Under the pieces are notes generated by a model. It saw only the letters and a list, made by a program, of their open reading frames with translations, searched no databases and was not told where the DNA came from. From Thermogemmatispora carboxidivorans (GTDB lineage Bacteria; Chloroflexota; Ktedonobacteria; Ktedonobacterales; Ktedonobacteraceae), in contig NZ_JNIM01000001.1 in assembly GCF_000702505.1 (NCBI RefSeq), positions 2,418,001 through 2,482,000 on the forward strand: 64,000 bases of DNA, read 5' to 3'. Shown one piece after another: positions 25,361 to 33,763 of the stretch. The first letter of the stretch is position 1; every line of letters begins with the position of its first letter. A program made the position numbers and the translations under genes.

Positions 25361-25413
25361 CACGGCGCTCCCAGCTGGACCAGTTCCCATCTGATCCAGC
25401 TGGGAGCGCCGTG
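25361..25413 (-). promoter_or_regulatory. Perfect 19-bp hairpin in the APC-operon leader
   Basis: Positions 25361-25379 pair with 25395-25413 without mismatch, around a 15-nt loop. The hairpin is about 60 nt upstream of the permease start and about 40 nt downstream of a TATAAT (complement of 25453-25458). No T-run follows on the minus strand, so it is not a typical terminator. Confidence 0.55.
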
Positions 25414-25936
25414 TCTCAGCCCCTGCAGTCTTGTCCTGTGAGCGTTATCCTCATTATAGAAGCGCCTGTCTCAAGGAAGCCTCAAGAAAAAGCAGCTCCT
25501 GCTCAAAAGCAGCTCAAGATAGGCGCCTTTTCCCCGGACCGTCTGCGCACTGCCGTTGCCCTTGCGCTTTCTTTCTCCAGAAGATAGAATAGGATAGGTT
25601 CCACACGTTTTCCTGGTGAGTGGGCGTCTGGAGAACCCCGGGCCCGTAGCCAGCCGACAGGGCGGGGCGCGATGCGCTGTGGGGTCTCTGCCCCGTTGCC
25701 AGCCAGTCTGTCTGCCTGAGTCACTCGACCAAGCAAGGGCATTGGCGGCGGGCGGCAACGCAACGGCTGCCTTCGACCGGCTGCTTGCAGCAGCGATGCT
25801 CCTTAGCTGGAGCAGCCAGCGCATTGGCCCACGTTGCGCCACCCATGAGCGCGGCCTTGGGCCGAGTCGAGAGAGCAAGCGCCGGAGGCGCAGAGCGCAC
25901 ACGTAACCACCCCCGAGAAAGGTAGCTTAGAGCGGA
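25414..25936. other. Divergent spacer, APC operon / AAA+ ATPase
   Basis: Contains the probable -10 of the APC operon (complement of 25453-25458, TATAAT; the -35 is unclear) and two copies of AGCAGCTC near 25490-25515. No ORF with a fold or ribosome site is supported. I see no clear promoter for the AAA+ gene. Confidence 0.4.
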
Positions 25937-27340
25937 ATGACCATCACAACACAACCGCGCACAATCGGAGAACTGCGTGAAAGTGGCTACAGAGTCCTCT
26001 CCGTCAAAGAAGAGATGCGCAAAAATCTCATCGAGAAAATTCGCAAAGGGGAGGAGCTGTTTCCCGGGATCATCGGCTACGAGGACACGGTGATCCCTCA
26101 GATTGAGAACGCGATCCTTTCCGGCCAGGACATCATCTTCCTCGGCGAACGTGGTCAGGCCAAGACGCGCATGGCGCGCAGCCTGGTGAATCTGCTTGAC
26201 GAGGAGATTCCGGTCATTGCTGGCTGTGAAATCAACGATAACCCCTACGCGCCAATTTGCAAGGCGTGCCGCGATAAGGTAGCAGAGCAAGGCGACAAGG
26301 TAGAAATTGCCTGGCTCCCGCGGGATCGCCGCTACAGTGAGAAGTTGGCCACACCAGATATCACCATCTCCGACCTCATCGGTGAGGTCGATCCCGTGCG
26401 CGTTGCCGAAGGGCGCTATCTCTCGGACGAGCTGACCATTCACTATGGCCTGATCCCACGTACCAATCGCGGCATCTTCTGTATCAACGAGCTGCCCGAT
26501 CTGGCCGAGCGCATTCAGGTCGGTCTGCTCAATATCATGGAAGAGCGCGATGTCCAGATCCGCGGGTATAAGATCCGGCTGCCGCTCGATGTCTATGTGG
26601 TCGCCAGTGCCAACCCCGAGGACTATACCAATCGAGGGCGGATCATTACGCCGCTGAAGGACCGCATCGGGTCCGAGATTCGCACCCACTATCCGCTCGA
26701 GATCGAGCACGAGATTCAGATTATGGAGGCGGAGAGCAGCCGCTTCCCATCCGACGGGCTGGAGGTTGTGGTGCCGCGCTTCATCAAGGAGATCGTGGCC
26801 ACGGTGACCCACCTGGCGCGGCGCAGCAGCGACATCAGCCAGCGCTCTGGCGTCAGTGTCCGTGTCTCGATCACCAACTATGAGAACGTGGTGAGCAACG
26901 CCTGTCGCCGGGCCCTCCGGCTGGGCGAGCGCGTAGCAGCGCCGCGTGTGAGCGATCTCTCGGCCATCATCGCCTCAACCAGCGGCAAGATCGAGCTAGA
27001 TACAGTTGGCGAGGTTAAGGAGGAGCGCGTCGTTGGGCGCCTGATCAACGGGGCGGTAGTGGAGGTCTTTGGCCAGTACTTTGAGCCGCGCGAGTTCGAT
27101 CAGCTCCTGGCTGGCTTTGAGCGCGGCCTGAGTGTGCAGGTCGGTGACGACCTGCCTGCGATGGAATATGTCAATCAGCTCTCGCGCGTCGGCGGGCTGA
27201 GCAAGGCCATCGATAAGCTGCAGGCTCGCGGGCATCCCGCGACCATCGCTTCGGCGGTCGAGTTTATCCTTGAGGGCCTCCACCTGAATCGCCGCCTCAA
27301 TAAAGACGAGATGAGTGGCAAGATCCGTTATCGACGCTAA
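25937..27340 (+). CDS. MoxR/ChlI-like AAA+ ATPase with a Cys cluster
   Basis: A 467-residue AAA+ protein related to magnesium-chelatase subunit I and MoxR. Walker A is a variant, FLGERGQAKTR (68-78); Walker B/sensor features appear as RGIFCINELPDLAERIQVGLLNIMEERDVQIRGY and VVASANPEDYTNRGRIITPLKDRI. An insertion after the P-loop carries C97, C108 and C111 in AGCEINDNPYAPICKACRD, a possible metal-binding site absent from classical ChlI. MoxR-type ATPases remodel partner complexes together with VWA proteins, and a VWA gene follows 156 bp downstream. CoxD, a CO-dehydrogenase maturation factor, belongs to the same superfamily, and coxMSL-like genes lie 4.6 kb further on. No direct link is shown. 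Confidence 0.88.
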   Translation: MTITTQPRTIGELRESGYRVLSVKEEMRKNLIEKIRKGEELFPGIIGYEDTVIPQIENAILSGQDIIFLGERGQAKTRMARSLVNLLDEEIPVIAGCEINDNPYAPICKACRDKVAEQGDKVEIAWLPRDRRYSEKLATPDITISDLIGEVDPVRVAEGRYLSDELTIHYGLIPRTNRGIFCINELPDLAERIQVGLLNIMEERDVQIRGYKIRLPLDVYVVASANPEDYTNRGRIITPLKDRIGSEIRTHYPLEIEHEIQIMEAESSRFPSDGLEVVVPRFIKEIVATVTHLARRSSDISQRSGVSVRVSITNYENVVSNACRRALRLGERVAAPRVSDLSAIIASTSGKIELDTVGEVKEERVVGRLINGAVVEVFGQYFEPREFDQLLAGFERGLSVQVGDDLPAMEYVNQLSRVGGLSKAIDKLQARGHPATIASAVEFILEGLHLNRRLNKDEMSGKIRYRR

Positions 27341-27496
27341 GAGGCTCACTATGGCTTCCCCTCTCCTGTTGGGGGCCGCCGCTGATCCGGCTAACTGGTC
27401 TGCGTCTGCGCCTATGGGCGAGCAGCAGTGGCCTGCCGGCGGTGCCCTCGCCCCAGCTGAAACTGGGGGGCAGCGGGGAGCAGAGGGAGATTTCCC

Positions 27497-29596
27497 ATGT
27501 TGAAGCGCTTTTTCCGAACCCGCTACGGCTACTCGCGCTGGGATGGTACCCAAGAGATCGAGGGTCTGGATGCCGATGACATCATGCGCGCCCTCGCAGA
27601 TGACTACCTGGAGCAGGGCGATCTCCAGCAGGCCCTGCGCCGCCTGATGCAGGACGGTATGCAGCTGCCCGACGGGAGGCGCAATCTCGGTCTGCGCGAA
27701 CTGCTGGAGCGGCTGCGCGCTCAGCGTAGCCAACTGCTCAATCGCTATAATATGGCCTCCGGCGTCATGGATGATCTGCGCCAGAAACTGGAGGAGATTA
27801 AGCAGCTGGAGCGTGAGGGGATCGAGCGCCGTCTTAAAGAGGCTCAGGAGCTGGCCGAGGCCGAGCAGACCCGCCAGCCCGAGGCCGGAACTCCGTCCCA
27901 GCCTGGCGAGGATAGTGCCGGGAGCGACGCCCTGACGCCCGAGCAGAAGCGCCGTATGCTGGAGACTATCGCCCAGCGCAAAAGGCAGTACCTGGAGAAC
28001 CTGCCTCACGATCTGCCAGGGCAGATTAAGGCCCTCTCCGAGTATGATTTCATGGAGGAGGCGGCACGCGAGAAGTTCAATGAGCTGCTGGAGAGCCTGC
28101 GACAGCAGATGATGCAGCAGTTTTTTGAGGGCATGCAGCAATCGCTGCAGAGCATGACGCCGGAGGATATCGCTCGCCTGCGCGAGATGATCCGCGAGCT
28201 GAATCGCATGCTGCGCGAACGACAGCAGGGCCTCAATCCAGATTTCGATTCCTTCATGGAGAAGTATGGCGAGTACTTCCCTGGAGTAAATACGCTCGAT
28301 GATCTCATCGAGCAGATGCAGCAGCGTATGGCCGCCATGCAGGCGCTGATGGAAAACCTCTCGCCGGAGCAGCGCCAGGAGCTGGCGAACCTCATGGAGC
28401 AGCTCATCAGCGACGACCGCATCCGGGTGGATTTGATGGAGCTGGCCCAGAATCTGCAGGCTCTGGCTCCCCTGGATGATTACCGTATGCGCTTCCCCTT
28501 CCGTGGCAGCGAACCCCTGCCGTTCAACGAGGCTCTACGCATGATGGGCCGGTTGCAGCAGATGGAGGGCCTGGAGGAGCAGCTCCAGCAGGCACGGCGC
28601 CTGGATGACCTGGAGGCCATCGATAGCCAGAAGGTGCGCGAGCTGCTTGGCTCTGAGGAGTATCGTTCACTGGAAGAGCTGAAGGAACTGATGAGGGTCC
28701 TGGAGGAGGCCGGCTATATTCAAAAGAAAGGGAACCGCTGGGAGCTGACTGCGCGCGCCATCCGCAAGATTGGCCAGAAGGCCCTCCAGGACATCTTTGA
28801 CAAGCTCAAGCGCGACGGCTTCGGGCGTCACGTCAGCCCCTTCCGCGGCCCCGGCGGCGAGCGCACTGACGAGAGCAAGCGCTATGAGTTCGGCGACCCC
28901 TTCCTGCTGGACCTGCAAAAGACGGTCATGAATGCCGTCTATCGCAATGGTACCGGTACGCCCATCCGGCTCTCTCGGGAGGACTTCGAGGTCTATCGCA
29001 CGGAGTTCACGACGCAGTCATCAACGGTGCTCATGCTCGATATGAGTATGAGTATGATCTATAATGGCTGCCAGCAGGCAGCCAAGAAGGTAGCGGTGGC
29101 CCTGGAGAGCCTGATTCGCTCGCAGTTCCCGCGCGACAACCTCTACATCGTCGGTTTCGCGTTCGTGGCACGTGAGTATAAGCCGGAAGAACTCATCGAG
29201 ATCGGGCGCTACGATCATAGCCAGGGGACGAATCTGGCCCACGGCTTGATGCTGGCTCGCCAGTTGCTCTCACGCCATCACGGCGTCAACAAGCAGATTA
29301 TCCTGGTCACTGATGGAGGCCCGACGGTCTGGTACGAAGAGGAGCTGGGTGGCTGGCAATTCGCCTACCCTCCCAATCCCTGGGCCGAGCAGCAGGCACT
29401 GCTAGAGGTTCAGCGCTGTACCCGTGAGGGGATCACGATTAACACCTTCATGCTCGAAGATGATCGCTGGATGGTCAGCTTCGTCAATCAGATGGCTGAG
29501 ATCAACCACGGGCGCACCTTCTACGCCGATAAGAACAACCTGGGTGAGTACCTGCTGGTCGATTACCTCAATAGCAAACGCAAGCGGATCTCGTGA
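27497..29596 (+). CDS. VWA-domain protein, partner of the AAA+ ATPase
   Basis: A 699-residue protein. The first 470 residues are highly charged and helical, Gln/Glu/Arg-rich (about 90-290 is probably coiled coil). The C-terminal von Willebrand A domain (about 505-690) has an intact MIDAS: LMLDMSMSM with D515, followed by HSQGTNLAHGLMLA and ILVTDGGPTVWYEEE. VWA proteins of this type act with MoxR/ChlI-like ATPases, as ChlD with ChlI or CoxE with CoxD, to insert metals or remodel enzymes. AGGGAG lies about 7 nt before the ATG. The last base of its TGA stop is the first base of the rsmG start (TGATG), so rsmG is probably co-translated. Confidence 0.88.
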   Translation: MLKRFFRTRYGYSRWDGTQEIEGLDADDIMRALADDYLEQGDLQQALRRLMQDGMQLPDGRRNLGLRELLERLRAQRSQLLNRYNMASGVMDDLRQKLEEIKQLEREGIERRLKEAQELAEAEQTRQPEAGTPSQPGEDSAGSDALTPEQKRRMLETIAQRKRQYLENLPHDLPGQIKALSEYDFMEEAAREKFNELLESLRQQMMQQFFEGMQQSLQSMTPEDIARLREMIRELNRMLRERQQGLNPDFDSFMEKYGEYFPGVNTLDDLIEQMQQRMAAMQALMENLSPEQRQELANLMEQLISDDRIRVDLMELAQNLQALAPLDDYRMRFPFRGSEPLPFNEALRMMGRLQQMEGLEEQLQQARRLDDLEAIDSQKVRELLGSEEYRSLEELKELMRVLEEAGYIQKKGNRWELTARAIRKIGQKALQDIFDKLKRDGFGRHVSPFRGPGGERTDESKRYEFGDPFLLDLQKTVMNAVYRNGTGTPIRLSREDFEVYRTEFTTQSSTVLMLDMSMSMIYNGCQQAAKKVAVALESLIRSQFPRDNLYIVGFAFVAREYKPEELIEIGRYDHSQGTNLAHGLMLARQLLSRHHGVNKQIILVTDGGPTVWYEEELGGWQFAYPPNPWAEQQALLEVQRCTREGITINTFMLEDDRWMVSFVNQMAEINHGRTFYADKNNLGEYLLVDYLNSKRKRIS

Positions 29597-30351
29597 TGAC
29601 CGAGGCAGAGGAGACGCTGCAAGCCTTTGTACAGCAGCTCTATGCGCAGACGCCCGAGGCGTCCGCACAAGCTGCAAAGGCCCTGATATGGTTCTTGCAC
29701 TATCGTGCGGAGCTGCTGCGCTGGAATGAGCGCGTGAATCTGACCGCGATTGTCGATCCCGAGGAAGTGCTGACGCGGCACTTCCTCGATTCGTTAGCGA
29801 TCCTGACAGCGATCGATCCCCCAGCCTGTCGCCTGCTGGACATCGGCAGCGGCGCGGGCTTCCCCGGTCTGCCGCTCAAGATCGTGCGTCCTGCCTGGGC
29901 GGTCACCTTACTGGAGGCGACCGCCCGTAAGGTGGCCTTTCTGCGTCATGTCTGCCAGGTGCTGGGGTTGCAGGGAGTGACGGTTGTGCATGGACGGGCC
30001 GAGCAATTGGGGCATGATCAGCGCTACCGCGGCTCCTTCGATCTGGTAACGGCGCGAGCAGTGGCGGCCCTGCCGGTTGTGTTGGAGTACGCGGCCCCCT
30101 ACTGCCGGGTAGGCGGCACCATCGTCCTGCCCCGTAAGGGCGATAGCCCCGAGGAGATGGCACAGGGCCTACGGGCAGCTGAGCAGCTGGGCCTGACGCT
30201 TGAGGCCCAGCTACCGATCTCTTTGCCCGGTCTCGACGATGGGCGCTATCTGCTCCTCTGGCGTCAGCATCAGCCCTGTCCACCGCATTTTCCTCGCAGC
30301 AACGCCGCCATTCTCAAGCGCCCTGCCGGTGAGCGTCTCGGTGGGTGCTGA
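29596..30351 (+). CDS. rsmG: 16S rRNA (guanine-527-N7)-methyltransferase RsmG
   Basis: A 251-residue SAM-dependent methyltransferase that modifies G527 in 16S rRNA. Residues near 70-85 form the SAM loop LLDIGSGAGFPGLPLKIVRP, preceded by the family signature LLRWNERVNLTAI and the DSL motif RHFLDSLA. Later motifs include VHGRAEQLGHDQRYRG and FDLVTARAVAALPVVLEY. The start overlaps the VWA stop by one base (TGATG at 29594-29598); a GTG one codon earlier is equally possible. In many genomes rsmG sits with mnmG, parA/parB or dnaA near the origin; here it is the tail of an AAA+/VWA operon, an unusual context. Confidence 0.93.
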   Translation: MTEAEETLQAFVQQLYAQTPEASAQAAKALIWFLHYRAELLRWNERVNLTAIVDPEEVLTRHFLDSLAILTAIDPPACRLLDIGSGAGFPGLPLKIVRPAWAVTLLEATARKVAFLRHVCQVLGLQGVTVVHGRAEQLGHDQRYRGSFDLVTARAVAALPVVLEYAAPYCRVGGTIVLPRKGDSPEEMAQGLRAAEQLGLTLEAQLPISLPGLDDGRYLLLWRQHQPCPPHFPRSNAAILKRPAGERLGGC

Positions 30352-30384
30352 GGGGCGGCCTGGCTGACCGTTCCCCTCAGCACC
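30344..30384. terminator. 12-bp hairpin at the end of rsmG
   Basis: GGTGCTGAGGGG (30344-30355) pairs with CCCCTCAGCACC (30373-30384) around a 17-nt loop. The rsmG stop codon lies in the left arm. It separates rsmG from the convergent hydrolase gene. Confidence 0.6.
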
Positions 30385-30429
30385 TACGCGAGGTACAAGG
30401 AAAGGAAACGCAGAAACGCAAACAAAAGC

Positions 30430-31470
30430 TCATTTGAGCTTTGAAGGGAGGGGTGTCTTGCTCAAAAGCGCGTTGTTGATCGCCTGTGCTACCGCCTGCT
30501 GGATCAGGTAGCCGGTCAGCGAGTGGGGATCAGCAGGATTATTCTGGACCGGCGTGCAGATCACTGCCTGCCCGGGAGGCCCGGGAAAGAGCGGGGCAAG
30601 CGCAGGAACAAGCGCGACAATATCGTTAGGGTCGTAGAAATTCTGCCAGGTTGCAACATTCGATGGAAAGGGGTGCTTTTGCCCAGGTGCCACCGGCGGT
30701 AGCAGCTCCTGGTAGATGAAAGGGCTCAGTCCCAGAGGTGACCCCAGGGTGATGAAGGCCGTAATCGGAATCTCGCGATGGGTGTTGAGGACGTCGTAGG
30801 CGACGACCGTTCCCAGGCTGTGGGCTACCACGATGATCGAGCGACCCGCTTGCTGGCGTAGAAGCGCGAGCAGACGCCCCATGACCTGGGTTCGTAGCGC
30901 GGTGTTGTGCAGGTAGAGATCGACATCGCTGACAAAGAGTCGCAGCAGCTCGCGGGGAGCGCCAAGGATGTGCTCTAGTCCCTGCAGAATGTGCACCAGG
31001 AGTGAGTGAAGCCAGACAAGGCCCCCCCCAGCATGAGGGGTGATCGCTTGTGGGGCCTGCTCTCCCTCAACACTTCCGCTCCCCATCAGTCCGCGCCGGC
31101 TCGCTTCGCGCAGAATCGCCCGCGCGACATTGATCTGGTAGAGCGGGTCTGCTGCTGTGTGGGCTGTGAGCTGAGCGGTCTGCTGCGCACTCGGGGCCGG
31201 TTGCCCTCGATAGCTGCTTGTTTCGCTTGGCCAGAGGGCTGCCGCGGTCCAGCGCTGACCAGCTGTCCCCCCACTTGCCGGGGGAATGACCGCATCCGGG
31301 AGAAAGAGGTCGCCGTAGAAGGCCAACAGGATGCGCTCACGCCCGATCGCGACTGGCGCAGGGAGCCTTCCCAGACCCTCCAGTATTCCTCCCTGAAAGT
31401 CAGCCAGAATCTGGTCCTTCAAGTGCCACTGTTCGCTTCTTCCATGCACACAGACGATAACGCTATCCAC
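30430..31470 (-). CDS. Alpha/beta-hydrolase (lipase-like serine hydrolase)
   Basis: A 346-residue cytosolic protein with no signal peptide. The start VIVCVHGRSEQ gives the HG oxyanion element; the nucleophile is in IIVVAHSLGTVVAYDVL (G/A-H-S-L-G); a candidate Asp is in FYDPNDIVALVP and a candidate His in NPADPHSLTGYL. This order and spacing match a lipase/esterase fold, and the DPHSLTGY end resembles the family of hydrolases that act on polar or peptide-like esters. Substrate unknown. GTG 31470 is preceded by AAAGGAG with eight-nt spacing, which fixes the start. No operon partner. Confidence 0.78.
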   Translation of the reverse strand: MDSVIVCVHGRSEQWHLKDQILADFQGGILEGLGRLPAPVAIGRERILLAFYGDLFLPDAVIPPASGGTAGQRWTAAALWPSETSSYRGQPAPSAQQTAQLTAHTAADPLYQINVARAILREASRRGLMGSGSVEGEQAPQAITPHAGGGLVWLHSLLVHILQGLEHILGAPRELLRLFVSDVDLYLHNTALRTQVMGRLLALLRQQAGRSIIVVAHSLGTVVAYDVLNTHREIPITAFITLGSPLGLSPFIYQELLPPVAPGQKHPFPSNVATWQNFYDPNDIVALVPALAPLFPGPPGQAVICTPVQNNPADPHSLTGYLIQQAVAQAINNALLSKTPLPSKLK

Positions 31471-31967
31471 TACTCGTTCTCCTTTTTCTAATGCTTAGGC
31501 AAGCAACCGCGCCACGTAAATGTAAATACTCTCTTATTCTATTGTACTGATTCGCAAACATATACATATGCAAAAGCAGTGAAAGTCGAGAGAGGAGAAG
31601 ATGTCGGGAGAAGGGTACAGTGTTGCAGGAAAGCGGTGGTCAAGGGGTGGTGAGCTGTGAGGCTTGACAGCGATTGGGAATGGGGGTACTCTTTTGGGTA
31701 TTCCCTCACCCTTTCAAGCCGGGTCAGCGCTGGGAGCGAGGCAAGAAGAGAGAGAAAGCGCTGGCTGGCCCGGCCCCAACCCTGGGTTCAGGTGAGTCAG
31801 GACCTGAGCCGGCCAGCAGGCGGCAGACTGGGTCTGGCGGCCCGGAGCTGGCTGGCGCGCCCCCTGGGCAAAGCGATCCGCACGCAGGGGCGAAGTCGTT
31901 GGCGTTCTCTGAAGTCACACTCGAAGGAGAGAGCGCGAAACGATTAAGACACTGGGAGCAAGCAGCG
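31471..31967. other. Divergent spacer, hydrolase / coxM-like
   Basis: The left part (31500-31580) is AT-rich, with -10-like TACAAT and TAGAAT on the minus strand but no clear -35. The right part holds the coxM promoter (separate entry). The in-frame sequence 31674-31967 upstream of coxM is read as untranslated. Confidence 0.4.
31664..31692 (+). promoter_or_regulatory. Promoter upstream of the coxM-like gene
   Basis: TTGACA (31664-31669), a 17-bp spacer and TACTCT (31687-31692). The -35 is perfect, the -10 weak, so an activator may help. The leader would be about 270 nt. Confidence 0.5.
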
Positions 31968-32858
31968 ATGAAACCACCACGCTTTCAATATTGCGCGCCG
32001 CGCCTCCTTGACGACGCGCTGGATTTGCTGGACCGCACTGCGGAGGAAGCGAAGGTCCTGGCGGGCGGTCAGAGCCTGATGCCGCTCTTGAACATGCGCC
32101 TGGCCAGACCAGCCTATCTGCTAGACATTAACCATATTTCGGAGTTGCACTACATTGAGGAGGAGACAGACTATCTCGCGATTGGGGCCGTGACCCGGCA
32201 GCGGCAGGTTGAGCGCTCAGCCCTTGTGCAGCAGAAGCATCCGTTGCTGGTTGAGGTTATCCGCCATATCGGCCACTTTCAGATTCGCAATCGTGGGACC
32301 GTAGCAGGCAGCATCGCCCATGCTGATCCGGCGGCAGAGCTGCCTGCCCTGCTGGTCTGTCTGGATGGCATGGTGGTGGCGCAGAGCGCACGCGGCGAGC
32401 GCCTGTTGCCGGCGGCTGACTTTTTCCAAGGCTATCTGACCACCGAGCTGCGGCCTGATGAGATGGTGACCGAGGTGCGTTTCCCCTGGTTGCCTCCGGC
32501 TGCCGGCTGGGCCTTTGCAGAGTTCGCGCGCCGCTCGGGTGATTATGCGCTTGCTGGGGCCATTGTGGTGCTGACAGCGGGACCTGATGGGCGCTGTAGC
32601 TCGGCCCGCTTGAGCTATCTGGGGGTGGCCCCTGTGCCGCAGCGCGCCGTCGCGGTGGAGAGGCTGCTGGTTGGTAGCTCCCTGGACGCGGCCACTCTGG
32701 AGGAGGCTGCGGCAGCGGCTCGCGCACTTGTCAGCGAGGAGATGCAGGATATTCACGCCACCGCTGAGTACCGACGCGAACTCGTCGCAGAGCTGACACG
32801 CCAGCTGTTGCCTCTGGCCTGGTCGCGCTGCTCCCAGGCTCGTCCTGGGCCAGTTTGA
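31968..32858 (+). CDS. FAD-binding subunit of a CO/xanthine dehydrogenase-family molybdenum hydroxylase (CoxM-like)
   Basis: A 296-residue medium subunit that carries FAD and passes electrons to the acceptor. The two FAD loops are AGGQSLMP (32-39) and NRGTVAGSIAHADPAAELP (108-126); the N-terminal FQYCAPRLLDDALDLL is typical. Start at ATG 31968, with GGGAG nine nt upstream, because residues before it are not conserved. CoxS and coxL-like genes follow, but 365 bp separate coxM from coxS and a terminator-like hairpin lies in that gap. Gene order medium-small-large is the classic coxMSL arrangement. The large subunit carries a form II-like loop, so the physiological substrate may not be CO. Confidence 0.9.
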   Translation: MKPPRFQYCAPRLLDDALDLLDRTAEEAKVLAGGQSLMPLLNMRLARPAYLLDINHISELHYIEEETDYLAIGAVTRQRQVERSALVQQKHPLLVEVIRHIGHFQIRNRGTVAGSIAHADPAAELPALLVCLDGMVVAQSARGERLLPAADFFQGYLTTELRPDEMVTEVRFPWLPPAAGWAFAEFARRSGDYALAGAIVVLTAGPDGRCSSARLSYLGVAPVPQRAVAVERLLVGSSLDAATLEEAAAAARALVSEEMQDIHATAEYRRELVAELTRQLLPLAWSRCSQARPGPV

Positions 32859-32924
32859 GGTGAAGCCTTTCTCTGCGAGAGGCATGCTCTCCGGTGTCCG
32901 TGGCAGGCTGTCCAGCATCTCACA

Positions 32925-32973
32925 GGCCCCGTCAAGGGGCCGTTCCTCTTCTCTGTTCTTTTTCTTGCATGCG
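32925..32973 (+). terminator. Terminator-like hairpin between coxM and coxS
   Basis: GGCCCC (32925-32930), loop GTCAA, GGGGCC (32936-32941), followed by a pyrimidine tract with runs of T up to 32973. It has the form of an intrinsic terminator, in the 365-nt gap of an otherwise co-oriented set. Confidence 0.45.
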
Positions 32974-33223
32974 CTCAATCCATCAGCCAATCGGCCAATC
33001 AGTGAAGAGCCCGCGAAAGGCCAGGACAAGACGGCAGGTCATGGCCTTGTCTCACGAGCGTCCGCACGCGGCCTGCGCGAGAGTGAGCAGATGAGACCTT
33101 GCTCAGGCATCAAGCGGGTCGGGCAGCGAGCAGTCAGGCTATCTCTCCAGCCTGCGCAGTGGGCGCGGCGATCGTTTCAGCCGGCTGGCGGTCTGGCTAG
33201 TAACGAGAAAGAGGTTGTTGCCT
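32974..33223 (+). other. Remainder of the coxM-coxS spacer
   Basis: No supported ORF. The coxS ribosome site AAGAGG is at 33209-33214. I did not find a clear promoter for coxS here. Confidence 0.3.
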
Positions 33224-33763
33224 ATGTATGCCTTCGAAGAGCCTGGGTCTCCTCCACAGTTCTGTGAGGAGTATGATCTGACGGTGACAGTCAATGGCTG
33301 TCTCTATCAGCGCCGTATCCCGGTGCGCATGCTCCTGTCAGATTTCTTGCGCCATGAACTGCATCTGACCGGGACCCATGTGGGATGCGAGCATGGCGTG
33401 TGCGGCTGCTGTACGGTGCTGCTCAACGGGGAGGCTGTACGCTCGTGCCTGCTGCTGGCTGTGCAGGTCGATAACATGGCTCTGACCACTATCGAGGGGC
33501 TGGCGGGCAGTGCCGAGGAGCTGCATCCGATCCAGCGGGCCTTTCAGGAGAAGCATGCGCTTCAGTGCGGCTTCTGTACCCCTGGTTTCATTATGTCGAT
33601 CCACGCGTTCCTCCACGAGCATCCTGACCCGGACGAGCGCGAGATTCGCCAGGGATTAGCGGGGAATCTCTGCCGTTGCACGGGTTATCAAAACATTGTC
33701 GAGGCGGTCAAGTTGGCTGCCCACTATCTGCGCAGCTCTCAGTCTCAGAGGGAGGAGGCTTAA
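33224..33763 (+). CDS. 2Fe-2S subunit of the molybdenum hydroxylase (CoxS-like)
   Basis: A 179-residue small subunit. The plant-type ferredoxin cluster motif is GCEHGVCGCCTVLLNG with the fourth Cys in VRSCLLLA. The second cluster of the xanthine oxidase family is in the helical domain, CGFCTPGFIMS and LCRCTGYQNIVEAV. The N-terminus, about 17 residues longer than usual, is polar. ATG 33224 was chosen over the TTG at 33215 because AAGAGG lies nine nt before it. The stop TAA is followed immediately by the coxL start, so the two are co-translated. Confidence 0.93.
   Translation: MYAFEEPGSPPQFCEEYDLTVTVNGCLYQRRIPVRMLLSDFLRHELHLTGTHVGCEHGVCGCCTVLLNGEAVRSCLLLAVQVDNMALTTIEGLAGSAEELHPIQRAFQEKHALQCGFCTPGFIMSIHAFLHEHPDPDEREIRQGLAGNLCRCTGYQNIVEAVKLAAHYLRSSQSQREEA

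Noticed and set aside
25361..25413. Intrinsic terminator upstream of the APC operon
   Set aside because: No T-run after the stem on either strand, and it lies between promoter and start codon.
25721..26812. 363-codon antisense ORF over the AAA+ gene
   Set aside because: Opposite strand of clearly conserved AAA+ motifs; no ribosome site.
27351..27503. Small ORF between the AAA+ and VWA genes
   Set aside because: Ala/Gly/Pro-rich, no ribosome site, overlaps the VWA start; not enough support.
26996..28141. 381-codon antisense ORF across the AAA+/VWA junction
   Set aside because: Leu/Gln-rich mirror of the charged helical VWA gene; no start signal.
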